From Blastomyces gilchristii SLH14081 (lineage: Eukaryota; Ascomycota; Eurotiomycetes; Onygenales; Ajellomycetaceae), in NCBI RefSeq assembly GCF_000003855.2, contig NW_003101681.1, forward strand, positions 2,177,893 through 2,241,892: a stretch of DNA of 64,000 nucleotides, written 5' to 3'. Each line of letters starts with the position of its first letter. Position 1 is the first letter of the stretch. The position numbers and the translations under genes are program-made. The notes beneath the pieces are model-generated. The model was not told the DNA's origin, did no database searches, and saw nothing but the letters and a program-made list of their open reading frames with translations. Below, in pieces: positions 38,336-50,431 of this stretch.

Positions 38336-40474
38336 GTTCGGATGTTGTGGCGGCGGCACCCATCACGTATCAGAATTGCAGCCGACGGAGTCGCTCTTCT
38401 GAGCACATGCTCCGTACGAGTAGTTACGGGGAGCGGGTACAGTCGAACCTCTGGTGCGATGTCATGACTCGAAAAACGATAATGGGCGGGCAATCTTGTT
38501 TCATATGTTGAAAGTGAATGAATGACGGGGCTTTTTGGAAAGCCGTTTCCTTTCTCTCTTCTCTGCTTCTTTTCGGAATTCTTTGCATCGTCCAGTCAAC
38601 TAGTTATTTTAAACTGCAATGGGAAATCTGAATGGGACTTGGAATTCGGGTTAATTCCGTGGTACTGTGGATATTGACGGGTACGTGCTGGGGAAGAAGA
38701 AGCAGCCTAGCAGGAGATCCCCTGTAACTAGCCGCACCGAAAGGAAACTTTCCTGCTTGCTTGCGGGCCTCCCATGCCGCTGCACAGGGTGTGTCGAATG
38801 GTTGGATGGAAGGGGGTTGGGGGTCCTTGGGGATGGGATGGATGGGATGATGCGAGTGCTGAACGGCTTTTTTCTTTGCTTTTCTTTTTCCTTGGCTTTT
38901 CCTTTGCATTTTGCCAAGCGCGTTTGTTTCTTCGACTCCAACTATAGTTATTATTGCATGTTTGCACAAGTACATAGTACGCTGCGTAGCAACGAAGACG
39001 GAGGATGTATGCTTTATTGAGATGCTCTAAAAGCAACAGCGGCAGCTGAAAACACAATAATCACACACTCAGAGCAGGCTTGAATCTGTCCGTCCCATGT
39101 ACGCTACATATTGAATATTTGGTTGTCCTCCCTGCCCGGATGTGGCTAATAATCCGAAGTAGTTCGATTAAAGTTCACACATTCATCCAGGGATACGAAA
39201 GGCGGAATGCTGTTCCATGCCTTGTCAAGAAAGGGTTCATAGCGGGCCGAAGTCAACGCATGAGTTAATGTGATCCAGGTTTGTGGTTCTTGGGGATAAC
39301 TTCCAGGAATATGCTAGAAGCCAGATACCTCGAGATTAGAGATATGAACTATGGCATACGGGAAAAAAAAATAGGACAAAAGCCAAAATCGAGCAAAGGT
39401 CGTCGTTAGCACGGATCTATATCTCTCTCCCCTCATTCCTCAGCAACGCGCTTTGCTTCCCTTGCACCGCGGGCCCCGTTTAACTCGGGATTTTTCGCAA
39501 ATCCATCAAATGTTTTAGCAAGAGAAAAAATTGGACAAAAACGCCAGTCCCATATCCACGGCGTATTATTCTGTCACAGCCAAATGTGTCGCTCGCTCTT
39601 ATCACTGCGCGATATCACCGCTGCAAAGGAACAGTAATAAAAGTCGCTGAACCGATCCAGATCTAGATTATCTTATCTTTAGCTCGCAATTTAACACTGG
39701 AAGCAGCCCTCTGGACAAAATGCGACTGTGTGTCTCCGCTCTTCTCCACCGTCTCCATACCATACACTAGTTTAACCCAGTCTCCATCGGCGATGAATGG
39801 TTGAAGCCGCATCGCAGCTCTTTCTCCTCCATTTTCCCCCTCTTGTCTCCGCCCACGAGCATCTCCTCGGCAGTCGCTGGCACCATTCAATGAGTATGAG
39901 CAAAGTGCAAGGGCAATGGTTGATAGAAAATTAAAACAGCAATCGTGTCGAGTGCTCGGGCGTAGCGAAGTACGGAGGGTGATAGCAAATTGCAATAATA
40001 ATAGTGATGGAGCGTAAGCACAACCAACCCCTGCAATCTGAAATCAGATACCTCTCTCTCTTTTTCTTTTTCTTTTTCTTTTTATTTTTTTTAAATTTTT
40101 TTTTTTTAGTCTGGTTCTCATAGTACTGTGCGTAAGACGAGTAGCGCGTGTCCACCCTTGGTCCGGAATCTGCCTGAATGACCTCCTCGAAGATCTTTCC
40201 TTCGCGACGATTTCTCCAAGCGATGGGGGGAGACTTGGAATGCAGAGACTTTCTCTGATGGAACTCTGAACATCACACCACTTCAGCATGTTCAACCTCT
40301 CGTGCTGGTAGAAGCCAGAGACACGCAGATGAGCGCGATCAGAAGAGGAAACATGGGAGCAGTAGCGCCCGTCTACCTCCCGTTCCTGATAGGATGCGTC
40401 CGTCAGAAACAAAAAGAAAAAAAAAAAGGATTATTTTCGGCTGTGACATGCCGCGCGATCGCTGCGTTTCAGGG

Positions 40475-41201
40475 NNNNNNNNNNNNNNNNNNNNNNNNNN
40501 NNNNNNNNNNNNNNNNNNNNNNNNNNNNNNNNNNNNNNNNNNNNNNNNNNNNNNNNNNNNNNNNNNNNNNNNNNNNNNNNNNNNNNNNNNNNNNNNNNNN
40601 NNNNNNNNNNNNNNNNNNNNNNNNNNNNNNNNNNNNNNNNNNNNNNNNNNNNNNNNNNNNNNNNNNNNNNNNNNNNNNNNNNNNNNNNNNNNNNNNNNNN
40701 NNNNNNNNNNNNNNNNNNNNNNNNNNNNNNNNNNNNNNNNNNNNNNNNNNNNNNNNNNNNNNNNNNNNNNNNNNNNNNNNNNNNNNNNNNNNNNNNNNNN
40801 NNNNNNNNNNNNNNNNNNNNNNNNNNNNNNNNNNNNNNNNNNNNNNNNNNNNNNNNNNNNNNNNNNNNNNNNNNNNNNNNNNNNNNNNNNNNNNNNNNNN
40901 NNNNNNNNNNNNNNNNNNNNNNNNNNNNNNNNNNNNNNNNNNNNNNNNNNNNNNNNNNNNNNNNNNNNNNNNNNNNNNNNNNNNNNNNNNNNNNNNNNNN
41001 NNNNNNNNNNNNNNNNNNNNNNNNNNNNNNNNNNNNNNNNNNNNNNNNNNNNNNNNNNNNNNNNNNNNNNNNNNNNNNNNNNNNNNNNNNNNNNNNNNNN
41101 NNNNNNNNNNNNNNNNNNNNNNNNNNNNNNNNNNNNNNNNNNNNNNNNNNNNNNNNNNNNNNNNNNNNNNNNNNNNNNNNNNNNNNNNNNNNNNNNNNNN
41201 N
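40475..41201. other. assembly gap (N)
   Basis: 727 unknown bases. The flanking DNA, especially 41590-41700, is made of long C, T and G homopolymers and is likely low-quality assembly. Confidence 1.
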
Positions 41202-42364
41202 ATTAAACAAGCCTCTTGGTGGTGGTAGTGGGTGTTTTTTTAAAGCCCCCTCGTTCTTTCTGTTACTTACCCTCCCACTAGTTATTTAGCACGGGGTGCT
41301 GAGCCAACGCTTTTTTTGGCGCGTTCTTTTGCTATTAAAGAGCACAATGGTTCCCTTTCCAAGTTTCTTTCCGCCATCGTTCATAATATTTTCCCCTTTT
41401 TCCCCCCCGAGAGTTTCCTCCTTTCGGTTTGTGCTTCCCCTCCCAAACCAGAGTCAGCCACCAGGCGCCAGGATTAAATAGTAATAAGAATGGTTCCCCG
41501 GATCTTCTTTCCCTCCACTTTTTCTTTTTTTTCCCCTTCATTATAAAAATTTTGTTTGGCCCGGCTTCCTGTCCGGTCCCCTCGCTGTTTTCACCGCCCC
41601 CCCCCTTTTATTTTTTTTTTTTTTGGGGGGGGCCCCTTTCTCCCCCCCCCCCCCCCCCGGGGTCCCCCCCATCATCCCCCTTATCATCCCCCCCGTCTGG
41701 CTTGTTAACAGGCGCTAACTAGCACTCGCGCCCCCTTCCCTTCTCCCTTCCCAGTCAGTCCCAAACTATCTTTATGCCTGTCAGACTAACCGTTCCCCTT
41801 AAGTCGCCTCCAATGGTCGCCTGTGCCATTGCTGTTGCTCCTTTTGTTCCCTGTCCATCCACACGCGCTCTGTAGTGTTCCAGCCTCTTGGCCGTTGAGT
41901 CCCCCTAAAGAAGCTTTAAACTGATCCCCCAAGCCCTGATCCTCGTCCGTCCCGCTACCTAAATCACCCCTTCTCCTCCTCCAACGGCCATTCCATTCCC
42001 TTGACCTAGCTCCTGAGTTTCTTCAAATCACATCCAACAAAACTTACCCACCCATTCCTTTCCCCCTCTCAAAAAGCAAAAAAGGAAAAAGAAAAAAAGA
42101 AAAGAAAAAAAAGCTTTGATCCTGTCAGGTTCTTCACTACTCCATCTACCGTTGGAACTACACATCTGTCAAATCTGACTATAGAACCACGCTGGCGAGG
42201 GGTACTCTACAACTTCCTCCCCTTCCCCCCTCCATTCCTCACAACAACACCACTCACCAGCACCAGTTGCTACGACACTACTGCATTTTTACTTTGCCCG
42301 ACTATTGCTTCTGTGACCACGCCCGCCCCGACATAAAGGTCCCAGTCGCCCTTCCCAGCAAGCC
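41202..42364 (+). promoter_or_regulatory. pyrimidine-rich upstream region of the MedA-like gene
   Basis: From the gap to the ATG the + strand is strongly C/T-rich with few purines, as in leaders of highly regulated fungal genes. It contains several short upstream ATG frames. No TATA box can be assigned with confidence. The extent of the transcribed leader is unknown. Confidence 0.4.
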
Positions 42365-45300
42365 ATGGCAGCCATGGTTCAACAGGCCAACTTGGGCCCG
42401 CCTGCATCCAAGTACCATAAGGAAGATCCGCAGCTACCAGCGCCGTCGCAGATTGATGATTCGGTGAGTCTGAAACATTTCTGTTTCTTCTGCTGCTTCT
42501 GTTTTATTTTTATTTTTATTTTTATTTTTTTCCTGTTTAGTATAAAAATTGCCACGTAAAAAAAAGCAAATATCTGCCTTACCAAGATAGGAGAAAAAGC
42601 AGAAAGGAAGAAGAATAGAAAGAGCAGAAAGGAGAGAGACGAAGAAGAAAAAGAAAAAGAAGAAAACGGGTAAAACGATCTGAGCAAGCCAAAAGCAACT
42701 TGCAGCTTGTATTGTGACACCCAGTATTGGTTTTTTTTTTTTTTTTTTTTTTTTTTTTCCTTTACTATCTTCTGTCTTCTCTACTCCGTACTGCTTCTTC
42801 CATTTTACTTCCTTGCTTTTGCTTTTGTTCATGCATACCTGCGGTTTCCTGGCCCTTTTCTCTCCCTATCTCATCTGGAGATCGATCCTCTTTGTTAGTT
42901 CCCTATAACTGTGTCCCGATTCTTGCTTGCACTGCTGCCTCGTACCTTGTTTGATCGCCACCTATCGCCATTTTTGCTCTTGTTCCTCAAGGAAAACGCC
43001 CTCTCGCTTTTAAAGCCGTTACAGACATGCTCCTGAGGTCTGGTGGGTCATTGTCTACTTTCCCTATTTACATTATATCCGGTCTGCCTGGACTCTCCTC
43101 TGTCCGTCACGTCGACAGAAAGACGAGGATTTCATCCTTGCTATGTTCGCGACTCAACGCCTCGAGGCTGGGGCACGTGAGCAGACCATATTGAGCGCTC
43201 ATACACTCAGCTCTATGGTATCTCTTCTGTGCTCATTGGCCTTATGGCTACGTTATTTCGCGAATTGCTATTTCCTCTTGTGGCTCTTCACGTCAATCTA
43301 TCGAGGGTTGGCTGAGTGTACATAATATGCCGCGCTCCAGACACCTTTTTTGATCCAGCTTTGCCATTACTCTGCATGGGTTGTGGGCTGGTACCTTCTG
43401 GGCGTGGAGGGAATATGCAGCTAGGCAGACCATCCCTCCTGGGATGCTTACGTCTCTCACCCGCTTTCTTTTCTTTTTCCGTCCTTCTTTTCTCCTCTTC
43501 GCAAAGGCCTAGTCCACACGTGCAAGGCAGGTCCTCGTTCTTAGCAGCATAATGCCTGTCCTTAGCACACTGGTTAGCGGCAGCAGTCGAAAAGAATCCG
43601 GGTTTCACCCACCCGCCAACCACAGGGCACGCTGGCCTCTCGACATCCCCGCCGCCTATTGCCACTGCCTAGCCTCCATTACATACACGCACTCTGTCGC
43701 AGCCTGGATCACATGGCGGCTAGACCAGTACCTGTTTTGATCACCGTATTCTTTTTCCCTGACGGAATATCTGCTCTTCATCCTCATTATCCTCAACTGT
43801 TGGTCTGGCATATTTCTTGTGTTTTGTGTGTGAAAACATGACTCCCCCTGGTCAGATCGGGCACTTCCTCTCCACAGTTCCCCATCTTATGTGCTCAACC
43901 CTTGCCTTGCCTGTTGGATCTGTCAAAATTACGGCATATTCTCCCCACAGTCATCGGTGCCACACCAAGCAAGGGTAGTGGACGGGGTTGATCTACCGAG
44001 TCGTCTGGCCCTTCAGGGTTGGTAACTGCCCTTGGCCTCTCGTTCCTTTTCATCCCTTGAAGATCGGGAACAAGCACTGGTCAGCTCGCGGCGGGCGCTC
44101 CCCCTGCAGTGACGCTTTGCTTAGGTCTCTTCCTCGTGTCAAATCGCATATCATTCATTTGGATGCTCTTTTTTGTTGATATTTTTTCTTTTCCCACACT
44201 TTCCGCACATATATACGTTTAAACCTGAGAAATAGGTGGCCATTCCCACCCAACTGTGTTGTGAAGACTGGCCCTATCATTTTGTCCGGTTCTTGTGTGG
44301 ATGCAGAAACCATTTCTCAAGAAGAGCGGCGATAGCTGACTGAAAACCATTGACATAACAGCGACAACCTCAACATTCACACGCTACCCACCAGCCTCTT
44401 CAACTCCAGCATCCTAGATCTGCAGGCATTCTCCAGCACCAAAAACAGCCTCCAAAGTCTCCACATCAGTCCGAGACCTCTATTCCACAGCCTCCGTACC
44501 CTTCGCCGCATGTCATAGGAAACGGTATCCACCTACAACGCCAATCGCCATACGGGGCTCCTGCTCAGGAACCTTATTATTCTTCTCACCCCGGGACTTA
44601 TACTGCAACAAGTAGTTCAGGACATTATCCTTCAAGCGGTATGGATTAACTAAATTCCTTGGTAATTTCTGGGTGGAGAGGAGGGATGAAGAGGAAACAC
44701 GAGGATGTCGAAGTATAAATTCGTCCTGCACAGTTTCCCTCGGCATTTTTGTTATTTTGGTGGATGAAAAACTTAGTAGTTTTGGCGTTGAGGGTGGAAT
44801 TTTTGTAGCAAACCAAAAACACATGCCATCAGCGTGCTAACTTTCAACAGAAGCCCCAGATCTTATGGCGGCAACCGCACAGATGCAACGCCCTTACCCC
44901 CCTATCTACCACACACCTCAGTCAAATTCGCCAGCTTCCGTCGCATCACCTCAAGGCCACGATCCCCATGGACGAAGCCTCTACGGGCAGCCGCCTCAAA
45001 TGGCCTCGGGAATGTATGGCTACCCGCAGTTTCCACCCATGAACCCTGTCCACACAACTCCGTATGCGCCTCATCCTAGCCAACAACATGCCCATCTCAC
45101 ATCCCAACCTCTCCTTGTGGGCCACCAAGGCACCCCGGGCCAACTGCAACACCAACACCAGCAAACTCAACAACACCCCGGCGGAGTTACGAGCAGTCCA
45201 CGAATGAAGTTTGACCCAACTCCTCAACATCCCCCTTCGTCGCAACGAACGCCATTAAACCAATCGCACCAGCAGCCACCGGTTTCAGGCGGTACTGTTC

Positions 45301-47415
45301 ATTCAGGAACGAGCGGAAGCAACACTAGTGCTGCTCCCGGTCCGATTCCCGCGACTACTCCACTTGTTGTTAGACAAGACGGCAACGGAGTTCAGTGGAT
45401 TGCTTTTGAATATTCGCGGGATCGCGTGAAAATGGAGTACACGATTCGATGCGATGTAGAAAATATCAACATTGAAAACTTGAGCCAAGAGTTCAAGACC
45501 GAAAACTGCGTGTATCCACGAGCATGTTGCTCAAAGGAGCAGTACAGAGGGAATCGTCTAGTCTACGAGACCGAATGCAACGCTGTTGGGTGGGCATTGG
45601 CCGAACTTAACTCCTGTTTACGCGGCAAACGTGGACTTATCCAAAGAGCAGTTGATAGTTGGCGGAATAGCAATCAAGACCCGCGGCTGCGCAGTCGAAG
45701 AGTAAGAAGGATGGCAAAGATAAACAACAGAAAAGCTGTTGCTGCACAACATGCCAATCAGTTGACAGGTCCCCCTCCTGCAGGAGTTCCCGGTAGTACT
45801 GCTCTAGCCACCACGGGAAGTTTGAGTATGGGAGGTCCACAGCTTCATCATCATCATGCACACCCTGCTGAATCGGGCACAACACAGAGTGGAGAGGACG
45901 TTAGCGGTATGTTTCACCAGATGTGATTTTTTTCTCTTTTTGGGGAAAGCTATTTCCTTGTCTTTTTTTTTTATTGGATTCAACCATCTATATATTCCGC
46001 TTTTTGCCTTGTTGTTATGGCGGATGGACAATTTTGATGACCTTCATGTAGATGTTGGGAAGCATTTGGAAGGATGAAACGTTCGATGTGTATCTATGTT
46101 ATCCTGATCTTCCATTTTCTTTCTTTTCTTTCTTTTTTGGTTTCACTTATCACACTTATTCGTCAAAACGGGGAGGGTAACACCTTTCATTCCTAGCACG
46201 GTCTGCTTTTATGTCTCGCTTATCCTCATTGTCGTTATGGTAAACTTTGCCAGATGATGTCAGACAGCGTAGGCTAATATCACGCCATTCATTTGATATT
46301 ATCCATGTATAGGCAACCCTGAATACTCGAACGGTACTCATCGTCCATCTGCGCCGCCAAACACCTACGCCCAACCTGGCCCGTCCCCAGCAGACATTCG
46401 CCCTGGCCATATGTTCCACGGCTACCCAAGTTACCCGAATCCGGCCTCCTCCCACTCCCAAACTGGGCCTTCCATGCCCCCTCCTTTGCGTGATACAGGC
46501 CTAGACCATTTAGGTCGCCATTCCACTGTCGCCACCTCCCACTCTCGCTCTGAAAGTGATGACCATAGCCCCGATAACACCGCTCTTTTCGGCGACCTTC
46601 CCGAAGGACGCCGGAGGAAATTTATCCTCGTCGAGGATCCGCAGCGCAATTGCAGAGTTCGAGTGAAAGTCATGCTCGATCAGGTGGATATGAAGGAAAT
46701 CCCAGACTCCTATCGCATGTCGAACTCGGTATTCCCGCGAACGTATTTCCCCGTGCAGAGCCCGTTTGGGCGCGGCAACCGTGGTGACAGGTTCGTTGAT
46801 GACGATGCCGGCGGCAATCATGAAGATAACGGCGACGATGCGGAAGCGACGGTTGGGCGAACTTTGGTTCCCGTGCCGACACTCGACGGAGAGGCGAATC
46901 TGGCAGTCCCCAAGATAGCGAGGGGCAAGCGCAATAAGGAGGTTATGTTGAACGATTTGGGATATCGCATGAGCTGGGGACAGAGCAGAGTCTTCTCCGG
47001 CAGGACTCTCTTTCTGCAGAGAGCTTGTATGATTTTATTTTTTTTTATTTTTTCTCTTTATTTTTTATTTATTTATTTTTTATTTATTTTTTATTATTTC
47101 CTTGGCTATCTTCACTTCACATTTTCCACCCCTGTTTTCCATCTTCCTTACGAGTTGCTGCACGAACGTCGTTGGCTAATCTTTGTCTCTTCCCCTGTTA
47201 TAGTGGACGCGTACCGCAACAAAATGCGCAGCACGATGATTACCGCAAGCCAGGAACTCACCTCCGTCGCGCCGCATTTCGAAACCCGCGTTGGAAAGCG
47301 CAAGTGGCTGGAGCGCAGCAAACAGCCCCGAGCAGGCGTATCTGCCAGTGGGCGCGGCACGCCTGCCGTTACTACAATATCCTCCGCCCGAGACGCGGAG
47401 GAGGTAGAGGGTTAG
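42365..47415 (+). CDS. medA: MedA/Medusa-like developmental regulator
   Basis: Five exons: 42365-42463, 44362-44638, 44851-45906, 46313-47026 and 47204-47415. Introns are 1898, 212, 406 and 177 nt, with GTGAGT or GTATGN donors and AG acceptors. All phases agree and give 785 residues. Residues 1-300 are Gln/Pro/His/Ser-rich and disordered. A conserved block at about 308-415 starts at WIAFEYSRDRVKMEYTIRCDV, includes four Cys and ends in the basic RLRSRRVRRMAK, a likely nuclear signal. A second block at about 580-735 starts FILVEDPQRNCRVRVKV. The last exon continues LDAYRNKMRS to a basic tail. I recognise both blocks as those of fungal MedA/Acon-3/Ren1 regulators (DUF8032 class). These act in the nucleus in conidiophore development, and A. 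fumigatus MedA also affects adherence. The first intron is about 20 times the usual size. Exon 1 (33 residues) is the least certain part, although its donor and phase are perfect. The role in this organism is inference. Confidence 0.85.
42731..42758 (+). repeat. T homopolymer (28) inside the first medA intron
   Basis: Twenty-eight T, directly downstream of a 120-nt purine-rich (GAA/AAG) stretch at about 42580-42670. Confidence 0.9.
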
Positions 47416-50400
47416 GATTTTAAACCTATCAAAAACCCAGGAACCAGGAACCAGGAACGGGAAACCAGATAAAGGGCTTTTTATTAACTTCCTCGTTCCC
47501 ACCGGCGGACCCGTGGATTCTAAATTTGATTTAAACCGTTTCCTCGGACTCGCGAAAGTCAATACACAATCACGCTATTTATCGCAAAATCGATAAATCG
47601 ACGGAACAGGGATATGCGTATGTATATCCAAACACCACAGCCGCCTTTATTCATATATACGGACACCAATCCACCCACCGCACCTCGCCACCTACTGAAA
47701 GTTTTTTGTACCCAATTCTTCTGTTATTATTATTGGTAAATATTTTTCTTTCATTTTCCTATTATTCTACATGAAGGGAAACATTACAGGACGGAAATGG
47801 GCAAAAAAGGGATATTAAAAAAGGGAAAAATGGATATATTTTTGAGATGAGAAGGAATCATCAATGGGAGGAATATTTGTATGGGATATATATTATATCT
47901 TCTTTTCACTGTACTTTTTCTTTCTTTTTTGTTTTATTTTCTTTATTTTTAACACACAATACGGAGTTAAAAATCTAAGGGAAGGATGGAAACTGGAAAG
48001 GCAAAGGAAAGGGGAAAATTCGAGGATATCTCTGCTTTCTCTTTTTTTCCTTTCCCCTCTTCTTTCTTTCTCTGTTTTTTTTTTCCTTCTTCTTCTTCTT
48101 CTTTTGTTATTATATTCTTACTCCCCTTCTCTTTTCTTTTTTCTTCCGCAGAGCTGGGAAATGGTATATTATATATGGGAAGGAAACGGAAATGGGCTTT
48201 TTTTAACTTCTCTTCTTCGATATTCATTTTCGTCTTTTGCTTCTCTCCAAATGCATATACTGTTATATTGATTTCTTTGAAATTTTGTTTTTTATCGCTT
48301 GTATGTTAATTAGGTGTTTACTTTGATTTTTATTTTTATTCTTTTTATTCTATCTTATGATCTTGCTTGTGGCAATATCGTTATCTCGTCTCTTCCTCAT
48401 TTACTTTTTTTCTATTCATCACTTCTCTTCTTATACTTCTTCATAGTGTTGACGTTGTCTACTGCTGATAGATATTATTGATAGATAATATTAACCACAG
48501 TTGTCTTCATTACACTTACATACTTTCCATCATGCACCTCTACTTTTGCTTTTTCTTGCTTGTAAGAGATTGGGGGAAGTTGGTGCGTGTGCGCTACTAA
48601 AAAGATCCAAATATAAGAGGGACTTGAGAGAAACGATCAATCAGATCAAATCAATACATTGATTGAAGTTAAATAGCATGTATGCAACACTCTATTCCTT
48701 TGCTCTTGATATATATTTAACTACTATTTATCTAAGTAGTGTTTCCAAGAATATCTCTCAAGTGATGGTCCGTGTCCAGTCTATATATGCACTCTACATG
48801 TACACGAAGATACTATCAGCTTTAATATTAAGTGGTCTTGAAGCATGCTAGCAAGAACGAGGGCCTGAATAGCACAAATACCTGGGGGATTTATCGGCAG
48901 ATACAGGTATATAGTTGCACACAGTTCTGAACGATTCTCATTTGCGATTTAGATTTTTCAGCTCGGGAATTCTTGAGTCTCGTTCATTAAAACAACGAGA
49001 GAACTATCAAATCGACAAATGCCACACCTGCCTTGGCGAGCCAAGGCACACTAAAAGCCACATCCTTTTTTAAGGCGGGGTCTGCATCATACGCCTGAGC
49101 CCGCTATTAGTAGTTAAGAGGTTTAGTTAAAGTTTAGGGCAGCTGAACTAATATTCTAGCGCTATTAGGCGTCGGGCTTCTTTAAAAAACCGAGGGCGAC
49201 CATAAGGTTCCGACAACCATCCCGTGGTTTTAGCTAGATACAAAAAACTTTCAACGGACAGCGCTAGCCATATTTCACATATCATTTCATTGATTTTCAA
49301 CTCATCATTATGATTTCTAAAAATTTTCTCTCTTTAAAAACCAATTCTAATCCCCCCATCTCAGCGTTACAGAGGTCAGTCAGCGTTTACCTGCGCGGCT
49401 ACGACTAACGTATGCCGCGCCACACTCAACCTCTTGGCATTAGGGCTTGCTTAACTTGCTCAGGGCAACGAACTGCTGGCAAAGCTCGCTCAATGAATAC
49501 ATGTCAGATAATCTAGTGAGCTTTACAGCCCTTGCCTACCATGTTTAAGCTATTAAATTGGATGGCGTGATATATGATCTCCTCGTGTACTCCGTATTAC
49601 AAATTCTGAGCGTTTGGCATTTCTCAGCAGTGACACACTCCCCAGTCATTGATGAATGACTTGCAGACATCGCATGGAACATAACATCGTAGGCTGAGAT
49701 GCGATGTGCACACGGCCCACTGATAACCCGAAACCCCTGGATGATTTCATTCCAGAGGCGCATCACTCCATCAGATAATAGCTACTTCTGTCCACAGTGA
49801 CTGACTTGTGACCATTTCATTTGTTGGCCCGGGTATCGAGAGTACGGCGGACAACAAGCCATCAAGTTTAGTAGGGGTTAAATAGTCAGATATAGTGCTA
49901 AGTCCAGGCCATGATATTATCTCTCTCTTTACTCGTGGCATATTCACTCAAAATGAAACTCATGAGCTGGCGTAGCGATATGTCAACTTTGACGTCGAGG
50001 AGTTACGTCTGTCAGGGCGGCTGCTGTGGGTGCCAAATATTGCATCAACATCGAGTTGGCATGGAAGCTATGGCAAAGATTCCTAATCCCAATGCCGGCC
50101 GTCTTCACCTCACTACTGCTAGTGAAATAGCGTGGATGGAATTTTGCACCTACTACCTATTCTCTATCCCAACGCTACCGAGTCCCTTTTGATTTTACCT
50201 TTAATAGGTGCGGAGCATATGCAAAGCCCCTGTTCCAAAGGTATATTCATGGAACTCGAGGCGAAACTCTGTAGGTGTGGAGTTATATCATTTAGCGAAG
50301 GTTCCTGGCATGCTGCTAGATTTAGTCTGCCCTAAGATTGCTTGATACCAAAGAGCGAGGATGTCTTTCATTCGATTTTAGTTTCGCGGTCTGTACTTCG

Positions 50401-50431
50401 CAAGGACACTTGACGGATTTAGACTCAAAGC
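47416..50431. other. intergenic between medA-like gene and a decayed gene
   Basis: 3' flank of the MedA-like gene, very T-rich at 47880-48450. One TACTCCGTA at 49588-49596 and a 20-bp palindrome at 49029-49048. No supported gene. Some sequence at 49.0-49.3 kb looks like repeat debris, but no element was recognised. Confidence 0.45.

Larger units (their letters stand above)
33071..40474. other. 7.4-kb gene-poor region with simple repeats
   Basis: No gene supported. Contains C and T homopolymers, a (TTTTTA)n array and four TACTCCGTA/TACGGAGTA words (34084, 37425, 37544 and, one base off, 38408). Several frames of 100-142 codons occur but at the density expected by chance, and they lack motifs. 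The right part may hold distal regulatory DNA of the MedA-like gene. Confidence 0.45.

Noticed and set aside
40302..41228. Apparent long open frames on both strands across 40.3-41.2 kb
   Set aside because: They consist almost wholly of N from the assembly gap.
43143..43841. Several overlapping frames with hydrophobic stretches
   Set aside because: They lie inside the first intron of the MedA-like gene, whose exon phases fit without them.
47864..48271. 135-codon Phe-rich + strand frame
   Set aside because: Low-complexity T-rich 3' flank of the MedA-like gene, not protein-like.
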